Source of the DNA: Nematopogon swammerdamellus
Lineage: Eukaryota; Arthropoda; Insecta; Lepidoptera; Adelidae
Assembly: GCA_946902875.1 (NCBI GenBank)
Contig: OX336349.1
Location: 8,145,891-8,209,890, forward strand
Reading direction: 5' to 3'
DNA length: 64,000 nucleotides
The notes under the pieces were generated by a model. It was not told the origin of the DNA. It was given only the letters and a program-made list of their open reading frames with translations, and did not search any database. Made by a program: the position numbers and the translations under genes. Below, piece by piece: positions 10,774 to 21,660 of the stretch (the first letter of the stretch is position 1; each line of letters begins with the position of its first letter).

Positions 10774-11610
10774 ATGTGACCGAGATACTTGAACTTTGTA
10801 ACGGTTTTCTGAGGAAAACCGCGCAAAGTTACTGGTGGCACATTTTCGGGACCGATGCCGTGTCGGAAGACCATCAATTCGGTCTTTTTTACATTGTAGG
10901 TCAGTCCGTGTCCGGCAGCGTATTGCTCACAGATACCTATCAGCCTTCTCCGTCCCTTCACAGAGGGGCACAGCAGCACCATGTCGTCTGCATAACTCAA
11001 ATTGTTCACACAAACCGCGCCAAGGTGGCAGCTGACACCTGCGCCGCTGAGCTCCTCTATGAGTCCGTTCACATATAGATTGAATAGGGTCGGTGACGTC
11101 AATCCTCCCTGTCTCACTCCGCATTCCAACCGGTACTCGTTAGACAACGCATCTCCCCATCGCACCGCATTAGTTTGGTTTCCGTACCAGTACCTGAAGA
11201 GACTAGTGATGTCTTCCGAGACCCCAGTCGTTTCAATTTTTTCCCATAGTATTTCATAGTTTATTGTATCGAATGCACGACTGAGGTCCAAGAAGCATGC
11301 ATGAACCGTGGTGCTCTTGTCTAAGTAATATTTCACAGTCCGCTTCAACGCTACCACGGCCATGTCTGTCGAGAGACCGGGCCGGAAACCAAACTGCGCA
11401 TCGTGTAGGTTCAGATATCTACAGAGCTCCGGCTGGAGGAGCCGCTCGAACAACTTCGATAGCACGGTCGCCAGAGAGATAGGTCGGTAGTTTGACAGGG
11501 ACGACATGTTTCCGGTCCTGTTCTTTACTATTGGAACTACTACAGTTTTCATAAAGTCCGCTGGCAGGTATCGGTGAGCGATACAGCATATATTATACGC
11601 ATATACCTGT
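10774..11610 (-). mobile_element. LINE reverse transcriptase domain, 5' truncated
   Basis: The minus strand from about 11,610 encodes the fingers and palm of a non-LTR reverse transcriptase: SNYRPISLATVLSKLFERLL, FGFRPGLSTDMAV, CFLDLSRAFDTINYE (first catalytic Asp), GVRQGGLTSPTLFNLYVN, and the intact LSYADDMVLLCPS active site. It runs to KFKYLGH, where the mariner interrupts it at 10,773. The frame then continues at 8,732. The sequence upstream of 11,610 no longer matches a reverse transcriptase, so the copy is 5' truncated, the usual outcome of incomplete target-primed reverse transcription. The clade is uncertain (Jockey/CR1/Rex1 range). Confidence 0.93.
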
Positions 11611-11714
11611 TTAATTAGTTCAATTTAATTATTCTTGCATGCTTGTCGCTTGATGATTGCGGTATTAAGATTCCTTATCAAAATCTTACCAAATTAACCT
11701 TATATTGAGACTTC

Positions 11715-11800
11715 GTTGGCCGGCGAATTGATAGATGGTCCACTTTTGTGCTTTTGTATCGCCTTCAACTCAAGGGTCCGAATATTAATCAAAATGTTAT
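11715..11800. repeat. Half of the TTAA palindromic element found at 23.8 kb
   Basis: It shares TTGATAGATGG, TTGTGCTTTTGTATCGCCTTC and AACTCAAGGGTCCGAATAT with the right arm of the 23,849-23,991 hairpin element. Confidence 0.7.
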
Positions 11801-12095
11801 TTAACGAACGGTTCGAACTTACTTAACCGTGGTAGATCGATTGTATAGAGATGCATCCCCTGCCCAGTACGCGTGGTGCTAAGGTGGAATGGGGACGGCG
11901 GAATCACATTAAACAGCTCCTCCGAACACTCCCGTGAAATGGAAGATACACACCGAAGGAGCCGACATCCTTGAGGAGTTGTAGCCGTTCTAAGACGCGG
12001 GACCACGGGATCACTCACCCACCAGTCGCACGGCACGACGCACGGTGGATGAGTCTAGCGGCGCAAGTTTCTATGAAGTATCTTTTGTTTCACGC
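11801..12095 (-). mobile_element. Jockey-like LINE fragment
   Basis: The minus strand encodes the same C-terminal pattern as the element at 0.4-1.5 kb: CDWWVSDP (for the usual VGDP block), the LLRCVSSISRECSEELF pair of helices, and a GQGMHLYTIDLPR block. Only about 295 bp remain, broken by stops. It is a relic. Confidence 0.75.
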
Positions 12096-13120
12096 ACTGG
12101 CAGTATTTGGCCGATTCCAATGCAGGGGTGCGCCGCGTGCACTTTCAATTCCGCACGGAGCGCGCGCTAGCGATAGCACGGGCTTACACGGAAAAACTAT
12201 GAAATATTTTTAAAAAAATATGACATTTTTTTGGTGTATGATACTTAGGGTTTTTAATATTGTATATTGCAATTAATTATTTTGGGTGAAGACTTCTCTT
12301 GGTAAGATTGGTGCGGCGCACGAGCGCACTTTAGGGCCAGCCGCCACTGATCTAAAGGTGGTGGAATCCCACCTCAGATGTCTGGTGCGGGCTCAAATTG
12401 TGTTCGTCTCGCAATGTTTCTGCTCTAATTTCCGATGCTCAAAAGTTTCTACATAACAAAGCTAGTAGTTAGTACACATACGTATGTATTATAAAAGTGT
12501 TTAAAGCTTCGCAGTCAAATAAAGTTTAGTCTCGCTACGTGGTATGTCTATCCGAACACGAAATGATAATGCAGTGCTGCTACTTGCTATAAAAGTACTT
12601 TTTTATTTTAATCCCAAAGTCCTAATGTCCAAATTCATATATATCCGATACTAGAAGTAGCTTCAGAATATTGAATTTTGTGAATCTCATTTATTGTTAA
12701 ATAAATATAAGATTACCAAATTCATCCAACGTTGTTAGGAATGACGTCAGTTGTCATATTTCTTGTTGCTGTCTTACGTCATATTGTAATATTAACCGTT
12801 AACAAACCGCGTTTTCAATTAGGAACGCTCCAATTTTAGCCGCTACCTGCCATTCTACCCGTCTGCCTGCTTGCTACCCATCTCTGCTCAATGTCATTTC
12901 AAGTTGAACGACGAGCCAGATTGTTTCTCGCTCGCGGTCACGAAGCCATACAATTCTTCGAAATTGATGCGGTAACGGAGGACGCGCATAATTTGTATAC
13001 TTACTTACAGAGAGCCGTATTATAGGAATATTATTTTGGCAAGCGTGGGCTGTCGATAAACTAGCGACTGAAGTCGTATTTGGCTGAATCAATATTTATT
13101 TATTCGAGAACTTTAGTATA
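12096..13120. other. Non-coding stretch, nothing recognised
   Basis: A slightly GC-richer patch at 12,300-12,400 gives no recognisable protein or RNA. The remainder is AT-rich. Confidence 0.4.
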
Positions 13121-13726
13121 TTAAGGGGGGATACTAGGCAAAAGCACTTCGTATTTCCTTAACCATACCCATATTTCAAGTGATTTAACTATAATTTATA
13201 TGCCTATAGTTAGGTAAAGATGCAAGGTATAATGTGAATACATTATTTTTAATTTATCTTATAAATTCCCTTAAAAATATGTGTTTGAAAAGTGTTAAAA
13301 TCGTTCAAAAATGCCTTTGCTATTTCCCTCGCCATTTTTTACAAATGCATCTAATACGAAAAATGCTTCATTGAGCTTAGAGTAAGAATCATCTAAATAA
13401 ATTCAAACGCTTACAGAATAAATGGTTTTTCACTGAACTATCTATGAACATTCTAAATTTTGGGCCGTTGCCGTGCGCGAGCGTTTTTTGTATGGACGTA
13501 TTTGTAACGAGGGTAGATTTTAATAGCAAGTGCATTTTAGAAAGTTTTTACCACTTTTCACCCACTTATTTTTCAGAGAATTTACAAGATTATATTACAA
13601 TAATCTATCACACATTATACCTTGAATCTTTATCTAACTATAAGCATATAAATTATAGTTATATCTATTGAAATATGGCTATAGTTAGGATAATATGATG
13701 TGATGTTTTGCCTAATACCCCCTTAA
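13121..13726. mobile_element. Complete TTAA-flanked MITE, 606 bp
   Basis: It begins TTAAGGGGGGATACTAGGCA and ends with the inverted counterpart (TTGCCTAATACCCCCTTAA). Sub-terminal inverted blocks also pair (AAGATGCAAGGTATAATGTG with ACATTATACCTTGAATCTTT). A 75-codon frame inside is not convincing. Together with the 4,220 copy it defines a family with piggyBac-type TTAA target sites. Confidence 0.85.
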
Positions 13727-13858
13727 CGGAGCTGTTTTCTTAATTCGGCATATAATAGAGCATATAATAACAAAAATATTGAGCCAATTGATTTGTATTA
13801 ATGCTTAGCTGAAACGTTTAATTATAAATATTGAAGCACTAAACCTGAACACAAAAAT

Positions 13859-13959
13859 GGAAGCACTGACATGGCACACAGTTCACCAAGGTGTTATGGG
13901 CTGACATCACGGATGTTATCAGGAGATGTAAACTAACCGTGTCAGTTTCTATAAAAAAA
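13859..13959 (+). repeat. SINE-A 3' tail fragment
   Basis: It carries GAAGCACTGACATGGCAC, GGTGTTATGGGCTGACATCA, CGGATGTT and ACCGTGTCAGTTTC followed by an A-run, matching the end of the SINE-A copies. Confidence 0.8.
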
Positions 13960-14099
13960 TCGTTCATGTAAGATGAGTTTAAAATTGAAATAAAATTGTT
14001 ATTAAAGTTTTATCATACAATATAGGCAACACCTAGGTAAAAACGACTTGTCCGCACAACAATGTTGACAATGAGAAGGGCGTAGGCTACATATTATAC

Positions 14100-15166
14100 A
14101 GGGTGGTCGGCACATCGACCGACAAAATTGTAGTAGGTAAGTGGAGTCATTTGCAACGTTTTGACCCATGATACCTTTTGTCAGATGTAACGTGGTATCG
14201 AGATAGGATTTTTTTTCTTTATTTTTGAAAATTACCAAAATCCCAGCTTTAAACCCTTGTAACTTTTTTGTTCATGATTTATCAGCACGAAATAAAATTT
14301 ATTGAATTTTACGATGTATCCTTGTTCTAGAAAAAGTATTATTTCATGAAGTTAATATTAATACCATGAAAAGGTCTTATGACCTCTCAAAGTCCCGAGA
14401 ACGAGTAAATATATGACAGAATCTTAATTTCTTAATTCATAAAAAAAACGGGCAGCAATTGATAGCTTCATTTCTTTTAAAAAGTTCGCTAGTTTATGCT
14501 CTTTCCAACGGTATACCACATGTCATACAAATAATTCACTATGTGGTTAAAATTAGGCACAGAGACAGAACAGAACGACAAAATTAAGGATAATTTGCAA
14601 GAGTGCCCGCGCGACCGGTACATATTCTAAATTTGAAAATGCTCCCGAAAAAGCTCTCAATACGGGAAACGAGTGCCCGTGTTGTCGTTCTGTTCTGTCT
14701 CTGTGCCTCATTTTGACCACATAGTGAATTATTTGTATGACATGTGGTATACCGTTGGAAAGGGCGTAAACTAGCGAACTTTTTAAAAGAAAATGAAGCG
14801 CTTAATTGCTGTCGTTTTTTTTTTAAATGAATTAAGAAATTAAGATTCTGTCACATTTTTACTCGTTCTCGGGACTTTGGGAGGTCATTAAACGTTTTCC
14901 TGTTATTAACTTCATCAAATAATATTTTTTTCTAGAACAAGGATACATCGTAAAATTGAATAAAGTATATTTCGTTCTGATACAATCATAAACAAAAAAG
15001 TTACAAGGGTTTAAAGCTGGCATTTTGGTAATTTTCAAAAATAAAGAAAAAAAATCGTATCTTTATACCACGTGACATCTGACAAAAGGTATCATGGGTC
15101 CAAACGTTGCAAATGACCCCACTTACCTACAAAAAAAATTTGTCGGTCGATGTGCCGAACATCCTG
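14100..15166. mobile_element. 1.07-kb foldback (long inverted repeat) element
   Basis: Two arms of about 480 bp are reverse complements over nearly their whole length. The left arm starts CAGGGTGGTCGGCACATCG. The right arm ends CGATGTGCCGAACATCCTG. Paired internal blocks include ACAAGGGTTTAAAGCTGGC (right) with CCAGCTTTAAACCCTTGT (left), and CACAGAGACAGAACAGAACG with CGTTCTGTTCTGTCTCTGTG. The loop of about 100 bp is at 14,580-14,680. A TA lies at each edge. There is no coding capacity. The CAGGGTG start resembles the 5,090 and 19,856 elements. Confidence 0.9.
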
Positions 15167-15501
15167 TATAATATTTTGGCTATAAGGCATGATGCTATCA
15201 AAAAAGGCACGATAAACTTTAGATAATGTTCTAATTTTTCAATCTACAGGATTATCTCTAGTGAGCTCCATCCATAGCTTAAACAGTAATTTTTTTAACT
15301 TCGCTCGATAGAAAAAAAATTCTAACATACCACTATGTTTGCGGCAATTTCCATTATACTCGGTAAAGAATGAATATTTGTTTTTATAATTTTTCTTCAA
15401 AATAATTTTATATTCTTTAGTGAACCCCCACCACAGAAAGTTATGAAGTTTAAATTGTTCATACTAATCAAATAAATCCTATTTGCTCGAAATTCGCGTC
15501 A

Positions 15502-15622
15502 CCAGCAATCCAGGGAAGTCTCTGGTATGGCACCTACCTTCTCAGAGGTGATATTGGCTGGTCGGAGCATGTGCTTTGGCCCCTCCGACTCAGCCAACCA
15601 TACCGGATTACATAAAAAAAAA
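15502..15622 (+). repeat. SINE-B 3' tail fragment
   Basis: CCAGCAATCCAGGGAAGTCT, GGTGATATTGGCTGGTC and CATACCGGATTACAT plus an A-run match the end of the full SINE-B at 33,970-34,370. Confidence 0.85.
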
Positions 15623-15689
15623 CCATCAACCACCTTATGAATAGAGCCAAGTTTCTACGGGCGACCGTGTAACGTACGTCAATGTATGA

Positions 15690-15860
15690 ATATCCTTATA
15701 ACTCGAGAACCACTTTATCGATTTACATACGGTTTTCACTGTTACATTCTGTCACTTCTCAAGATTTTTTTATAATATAAATCATAACGCTACGTCATCG
15801 GCGGCCTGAGCTCTGAGCAAAAAGTCACGCGAAGCGAAGCCGCGGGCAAAAGGTAGTTTT
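15690..15860. repeat. Decayed copy of the 3.1-3.6 kb dispersed repeat
   Basis: It shares CTTATAACTCGAGAACCACT and a GCGAAGCCGCGGGCA end with the inverted pair at 3,102-3,605. Confidence 0.6.
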
Positions 15861-16696
15861 TCTTCATTATATTATACGCCTTGAGGCGATTCAATCCCGC
15901 TTCACTAAAGAGGAAACTGCATCACGATCGACGACTCCCCTGTTCTCGCTGAAAGAGGAATGAGCGAGCATTCCGCTGAGCGCATGACGTCATTATGAAC
16001 TATATCGCCTTACGAGTCTGCCTAGGTGCGACACGTATGTATTTCCATATCGCTTGGTATTCGATATCGCTCGATATCTTAAGATACTGTAAGATCAAAT
16101 AATATATTACCTTCGTCGTGTGTGGTGGATGGGACAAATGATTTTATGGTGAGAGATTTTATGAAATATTGTGTGCCCCAAGATAAGATATATTTTGTAT
16201 TATCTTCATATCGTCTGTGTGTGACGCGCTTAATAGGTCATTGCGTGTTTTCCGCGACTATATTTAGTTGCAGCTAGTCGTTGAACCCACCCTCGCCGTG
16301 TAGACGAACTCCTGCAATCGATACTGCAGTATTCGTTTCTACGTACCTAACATACGTACTAGTACGTACGTCCGAGGTGGCTCGTTCTCCTAGTGCAGTA
16401 GTTTAATTACAGCCTTATCTAGATAAGCGTAAGTCTAGCACGTTCCAAGTACAGTTCCTGCAAGATTAAACTCCTGCCTGATTAAACATTACAATAAAGA
16501 TGTTACATTTAACTTAATTCTTAACCGAATACGACTAAACAAAATATTTATGACAAAAATATGACACTCGTTGCTTTTCGAATGCATTGCTTGGTCAATT
16601 TTAATAATCACGGGTGTACTTTTTGAATACTCATGACCATTCTATAATAACCCTGAAAATTCTTAGAATATACGTATGCCATTTAGTTTGAGTCCT
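15861..16696. other. Spacer with no gene recognised
   Basis: It contains a short palindrome at about 16,345-16,372 (TACGTACTAGTACGTA) and repeated TCGATATCGC words. There is no coding signal. Confidence 0.4.
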
Positions 16697-17305
16697 TTAC
16701 TTAAAAAAATCACAGATTTCGTGCCTTACACGACTATCGAACACATAGAAAATGAATCTACGGAATTCGTAAAAATATTGTCGCTGAGCGACACGAGAAA
16801 GTCGGGATAAGGAAAAGGTTAGTTGGGTTCTGATGATGGAGCCGGAAGGAAGCCATAGGTACTCCGAAACTACACATGATAAATCCACCATATTTCGGCT
16901 CGTTGGATATAGGAATATAGGAATATAGGATAGGTTAGAATATGCGTCGCTACGCGACGCATATTCGCATCACGCACGAGCTCAAACACGGTCGATTTAT
17001 CACGTGTGGTTTAGGACTTCCTATGGCTTCATTCCGGCTCCATCATCAGGACCCTGGACATCATATATGACAAGAGAACTTGCGAAGACAAATCGAACGA
17101 GCCCAAACACGATGGGCTTATCATGTGTAGTTTAGGAGTTCCTATGGCTTCCTTCCGGCTCCATCATCAGACCCCAACTAACCTTTTCCTTATCCCGACT
17201 TTCTCGTGTCGCTCAGGGACAATATTTTTTCGAATTCCGTAGATTCATTTGCAATGTGCTCGATAGTCGTGTGAGGCACGAAATCTGTGAATTTCTTTTT
17301 TCAGA
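16697..17305. repeat. Inverted repeat with a third internal arm copy
   Basis: Arms of about 200 bp at 16,697-16,900 and 17,090-17,300 are reverse complements (TTCGTGCCTTACACGACTAT against CGTGTGAGGCACGAAATCT; GGAGCCGGAAGGAAGCCATA against TATGGCTTCCTTCCGGCTCC). A third arm-like block at 16,977-17,055 points the same way as the right arm. A small hairpin (GCGTCGCTACGCGACGC) sits at 16,943-16,962. Confidence 0.85.
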
Positions 17306-18624
17306 AAGGTTGAGCTACAAGGCAAACCCTTAACCCGATCGTCTTTGTTTTAGGCTCAAATTGTAGCTGACTAAACTGTCCAGAGGAGTTTTTCTCAAAT
17401 TTTTGATATCATTCTTCGTTTCCAAAATATCGAGCGCCAAAATAAAAAATTCGGAATTTTTTTTTTTTTTTTTCACTATTTCGACCATAACTTTTTTCGT
17501 TTTTTACTTTCTCGAATAATTATTTTTGCACCTTATTGCTCTCATGAATACGCGTCTTTTGAGCGCTTTTTTGAATATCATATCTTCACAACTCTCCGAG
17601 ATATAAGGGGATCGCACTTTTTCGTGAAATCGGGGCCTATACTGATTATTTCCATTATTATTTATAGGGGTATTTCCTGCCCGAGAGCAAACCATTCGAC
17701 GAGCATGTTCTTTCGTACCTACCTATATGTTATAAGCTGCTGTTACAGTTCTTTATCGATTCAATTGATAATATAAAGAATGCATGCATATACCGGGTGT
17801 ACAAAGACGTACCGGGTGCACAAAGACGTACTAGACATACTAGTACGGGGTGTACTGCGGCGCGGTACATAGTGCGGTCTACATAGTATTTTTCTTTCAG
17901 ATGACCTTTTTTCGTGCAAACGTAAAAAAATACCTACAAAATCTGTAATTCTTCATACAAAATAAAAAATCAAAACAATTTATATATTATCTCATTTAAA
18001 AACTTTTTTCGTCTCCGCCGAAAGGTCCACCGCACGTCTTACATACAGTAAAAGTGTCCATGTGGACGAAAGTTACACGTAACTTATCCCTGGACGACGA
18101 AGCTCGGCGATCGGCCAGTAAATAAGCTGACAGTGAATTTGTTGTCTATAGCTTCTTAGTGTTCGGCATATACCGTTTGTCTGGACGAGAAACGAATTTA
18201 CATTTACCAAGAAGTTGGCAAGTTTGCCCCTCCACAGTGCGGACACGACTCCATAGTGTGAAGCCGTCTGAGCCGCAGAAGGAACAGCGGCCAGTGACCG
18301 CACACCGCATCCTTTACAGACCCTGAGCGCTAACTAGTCTCGGTCGCTCCATTAGCTCGCTGCATGCATGCATAAGGTCTGTCTGTCTGTAGTATCTGGA
18401 GCCGCGAAGCTTGTGCAGACCGTATCTACATTTCCTGCCGGCCGATGCGCTGTTCTGTTCTGGACTAAAGCGGCCTATTCACGTCGCGTCCCTGCGAGCA
18501 GGGCAGGGCCGATATCAAAAATTGCGTTGGCAGACGTAGCATAATTTATGATATTCATATCCCGTACCGCAATGTTGCGATATAAACAACATTAATTAAT
18601 ATTAAAACTACTATTTACCGTGTG
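17306..18624. other. Non-coding stretch
   Basis: A poly-T run lies at about 17,459-17,474. A 17-22-bp tandem word (TACCGGGTG.ACAAAGACGTAC) lies at 17,791-17,832. No gene recognised. Confidence 0.4.
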
Positions 18625-18706
18625 TACCGTGTGGGGTCGGTACTTAAAAAGAATAGCCCCACTGCATCTCTCCCCGTCGCATGTCGTAAAAGTCGACTAA
18701 GGGATC
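18625..18706. repeat. 82-bp sequence preceding two SINE-A copies
   Basis: TACCGTGTGGGGTCGGTACT, GCCCCACTGCATCTCTCCCC and GTCGTAAAAGTCGACTAAGG occur here and again at 35,844-35,930, each time directly upstream of SINE-A. The copies at 22,122 and 60,812 lack it. Confidence 0.85.
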
Positions 18707-19061
18707 GTCAGCCTCGGCAGCTCAGTGGTGCGGTCAGTTATTGGATGGATGACCGCCCGACCGTTGGAGGCTGACCGTGGTTCGGATTCCACGTTAAACT
18801 GTAGGTCCCTTCCCTTCTTACCTTACTGGGTGGTAGGGTTTATCCCGGCCGGGTTGGTACCACCGCACTGAGCGAAACGTCGGTCGAAACGGCTATGTAA
18901 ATAGTTCGTGTTTTCCGTCCAGTTCAGTGTAGCCGGCGCGAAATGAAGGGAAGCACTGACATAGCACCTAGTTCACCCGGTGTTATGGGCTGACATCACG
19001 GATGTTGTAGGTGATGTAGCCAACCGTGTCAGGTTCCATAAAAAAAAAAAAAAAAAAAAAA
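18707..19061 (+). repeat. SINE-A copy 1 (composite tRNA/5S head)
   Basis: It has the tRNA-like start CTCGGCAGCTCAGTGG, part of the 5S-like GGATGGATGACCGC, a B-box-like GGTTCGGATTCC, a core (CTGTAGGTCCCTTCCCTTCT, GGTTGGTACCACCGCACTGA), then the SINE-A tail and a long A-run. The left part of the 5S-like block is deleted compared with the copy at 35,935. Confidence 0.85.
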
Positions 19062-19471
19062 TACTATTTACATCTATTCGGTTCAAAATTAATTCAACTC
19101 TATACCCGCCATCTATAGTGCTAGGTAAAAAATGTGAACCTCGATAGACTAGAAAGAACTAACAGAAAGACATCTTGCAATGATACTTGGATCTAGGTAA
19201 TGTTAATTTATCTACTCCTATACCTAGCATCTATATGTTATAATATAACTTTCATACACTAAACAAGAGTAATACTATAAGGGTTCGGTTTTTCCTTTTT
19301 TACCTTGATTACTTCGAAAAATACGACTACTAGGAAAATAAATTCACTGAGCTTTTGTTGAAGCTTATTAAATGAGGAATCCTGTTGTGGTAAGCAAATC
19401 CGGTCGAACCCCGTATATATTTGAAATTTGCGAACCCTGTACTAAACCTTAAAGACAGTTATGCAGATTTG
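19062..19471. other. AT-rich spacer
   Basis: No coding frame or repeat recognised. Confidence 0.35.
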
Positions 19472-19618
19472 CATAGGGAGTAGGGACAGCCCAGCAACTG
19501 CTGGCATGGCATCTCACTGAGCGTGGCTTTGCGAGGTGAGGTGAATTTGGCTCTGTCGACTGCAACATAGGTCCATACTGCCAACACAGCGGCCCGTGCT
19601 GATTTCATATAAAAAAAT
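19472..19618 (+). repeat. SINE-C copy 1
   Basis: GCTGGCATGGCATCTCACTG, GAGGTGAGGTGAATTTGG and CTCTGTCGACTGCA, followed by TTTCATAT and an A-run, match the reverse-strand copy at 63,451-63,595 over about 140 bp. No Pol III boxes are seen, so this is a tail-type fragment. Confidence 0.8.
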
Positions 19619-19855
19619 TGTTATTTTGGCATCCGTTTCATCGAAATCGATTCAGTAAATCCCGAGTGACCGACACATAAAGACACCAGACAGAGCCACC
19701 AGGCCATCGCTATTGGACATTTTCTTTGCAATTTTGCGACGGGACCCTAAAGAAGCAGTTGGATCGCCCGTCAAGGTTCTGTATCTACCGAGGAGAAATT
19801 ATTTCCTGCGCGCGGTGCTCTCCCTCTTATATGGAACGACCTACATACATATATA

Positions 19856-20200
19856 CAGGTTGTCCCAAAATACAACGTCAAGCGGGACCCAATGAGTGGG
19901 CCAGTTTATGACGAGGTACCCAGGGAAAATAAAACATCGTAGTGTTTTTTTAATGATATAAGCATTTTATTGAAAAACGTTGAAAATTGACATTTCGTAC
20001 ATTTTTGGGTACTATGACTACATTGCAAATATGACTATTCAAATTTTTGTATTGTTAGCCTAAATAACTCTCTCTCTACTATTGAGCACTATCCCAAATA
20101 AAAAAATAAAACCAGAATGACTGTAGTTGTACCACAAAAAATATTGAGAGTAGAATGTGTTTCTTCAAATTTTGAGAGATAATTATTTTTAGTTTATTTT
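19856..20200 (+). mobile_element. MITE copy lacking its right end (family of 5,090-5,490)
   Basis: It starts CAGGTTGTCCCAAAATAC, ACGTCAAGCGGGACCCAATG, with colinear core blocks (GCATTTT, AAACGTTGAAAATT, GTTAGCCTAAATAACTCTC). Homology fades before the second inverted repeat. Confidence 0.75.
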
Positions 20201-21230
20201 GATTTTTGACGCTTCATGGTATAAAAAATGTACCACTACTATGGCAAGTTATCACAAAAGTTGGCGCGGCTAATCAATATTTCAATGTGGTATAACACCT
20301 CCTACGTCATGCATGCCTTAAAAATCCTTGATACTTTTCTAAACAAACTTAAAATAATACCTTCACTCAGTGAAAACTGCCTTCAGTGTCTATTAGACAA
20401 GATGGAGGTTAGAGGTTAGATTTATGTAGATAAGAATGGGTAATACTTATACAATGAAATTCTTGTTCAAACGATTGCCTGAAGTACCTATTGCAGACAT
20501 CAAAGCAATTTTTATATTTTGTTCTTTAAAGAAAACTAAAATTGCCTTCAATATTGGGAATTCAGATATGAATATTGAATGTGATATGTACATTGTTGTT
20601 GACTCAGTGCAGGTATACTCACAGTATTATTGCGATAATGTTGTATGCAAAACAGCAATTCAGTCTCCAGCCCAAGAACGCTCTCTAATCGACATTCGCG
20701 TAGGCTTAGCGTGCAAACAAACAACTTGTTTTGCTAATGCATTCATAATTCTTTATCTCAGCGTGCGTTGCCGAGTCATTAATTGGAGACTATACAATAA
20801 TAATGTATCTGGCGAGTTAAATGATATTGCAGTCCGTTCACACTCCGCGTCCAGTATGCAGGACGATTTTTGACATAGTAATTTTTGACAAACGGAGAGG
20901 ACTCCCAAGTTCCGAATTCAAACGTACGTGAGAAAAATAGAAAGAAATAAAATGCAAATTTTCTAATTAATTATTCTACCGCATAGTAAGTATAAAAAAT
21001 ATATTTTTTCCGCCATTGTGTGTAACAAATCTCCCTTTCTGTTAAAAACAAAATTTTTAGGTTTGCTATGGATTTAAATTTGACGGTTTAGCTAATCGGC
21101 TAACGTTCGAACTTAGGAGTAGTAACTAAATAGAACTGGCGGAATGTTCTACGTATCGAACCAAACGTAGGTTTAACCTACCAATGGATTGAAATTGTAC
21201 AATAAAATCAAGTTCACAGTGTAGGTACCC
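20201..21230. other. Stretch with one unrecognised 145-codon open frame
   Basis: The only notable content is an ATG-started frame at 20,436-20,873 on the plus strand. It begins MGNTYTMKFLFKRLPEVPIA and ends near SSMQDDF. I do not recognise it. It has no obvious signal peptide or repeat, and no clear splice partners. AT-rich DNA makes a frame of this length by chance unusual but possible. It could be a relic of a transposon protein or an unspliced exon of an unknown gene. Confidence 0.25.
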
Positions 21231-21586
21231 TTGTTAGACATCACTCTGTACAAATATAGATGTGAGCGTCGCCGTGGCGGAGTGGACGGTGCGCCGCCGC
21301 TGGTCGTGGTGAAGGCGAAATACCGGTCTGCGTGGCATTGTGCGGCCCGGGGACGACGGACGACGACGACCGACGTCTCGCGGCGCGGACAATCTCCTCT
21401 CCCGTCGAGACCGAGCGGAGGTCACACCTCCAGCGCCGCGCGCCGCTTCCGGTACGCGGAGGATGCAGGTGCCGCGCTCGCTCTCGGAACAACCATCTAC
21501 TTCTGTTACTGTTGCAATACTTGCAACTATGATAAATCTCTGAAATTGTCTCCCGTCTCGATGACGCGCTGTCGAGGACGGAGGTG
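21231..21586 (+). other. GC-rich island with a good splice donor; possible 5' exon
   Basis: A 350-bp GC- and CpG-rich patch stands out from AT-rich surroundings. It is open in one plus frame and ends at GGAG|GTGAGGTC (near 21,584), a strong donor. The phase at that donor would fit the first visible spen exon at 39,058, which needs an upstream exon ending two bases into a codon. The only in-frame ATG is near 21,560. It could be a spen 5' exon or UTR, a promoter CpG island, or an unrelated gene end. Confidence 0.3.
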
Positions 21587-21617
21587 AGGTCCTACACCTA
21601 CACCTAGAGTCTAGGTC

Positions 21618-21660
21618 CGTGTCGCTGTTGGTCTAGGTCCTAGACCAACAGCGACACGGC
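21618..21660. repeat. 43-nt near-perfect hairpin
   Basis: CCGTGTCGCTGTTGGTCTAG, G, then a single T and the exact reverse complement. That gives a 21-bp stem with essentially no loop, directly beside the GC-rich island. Confidence 0.9.
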
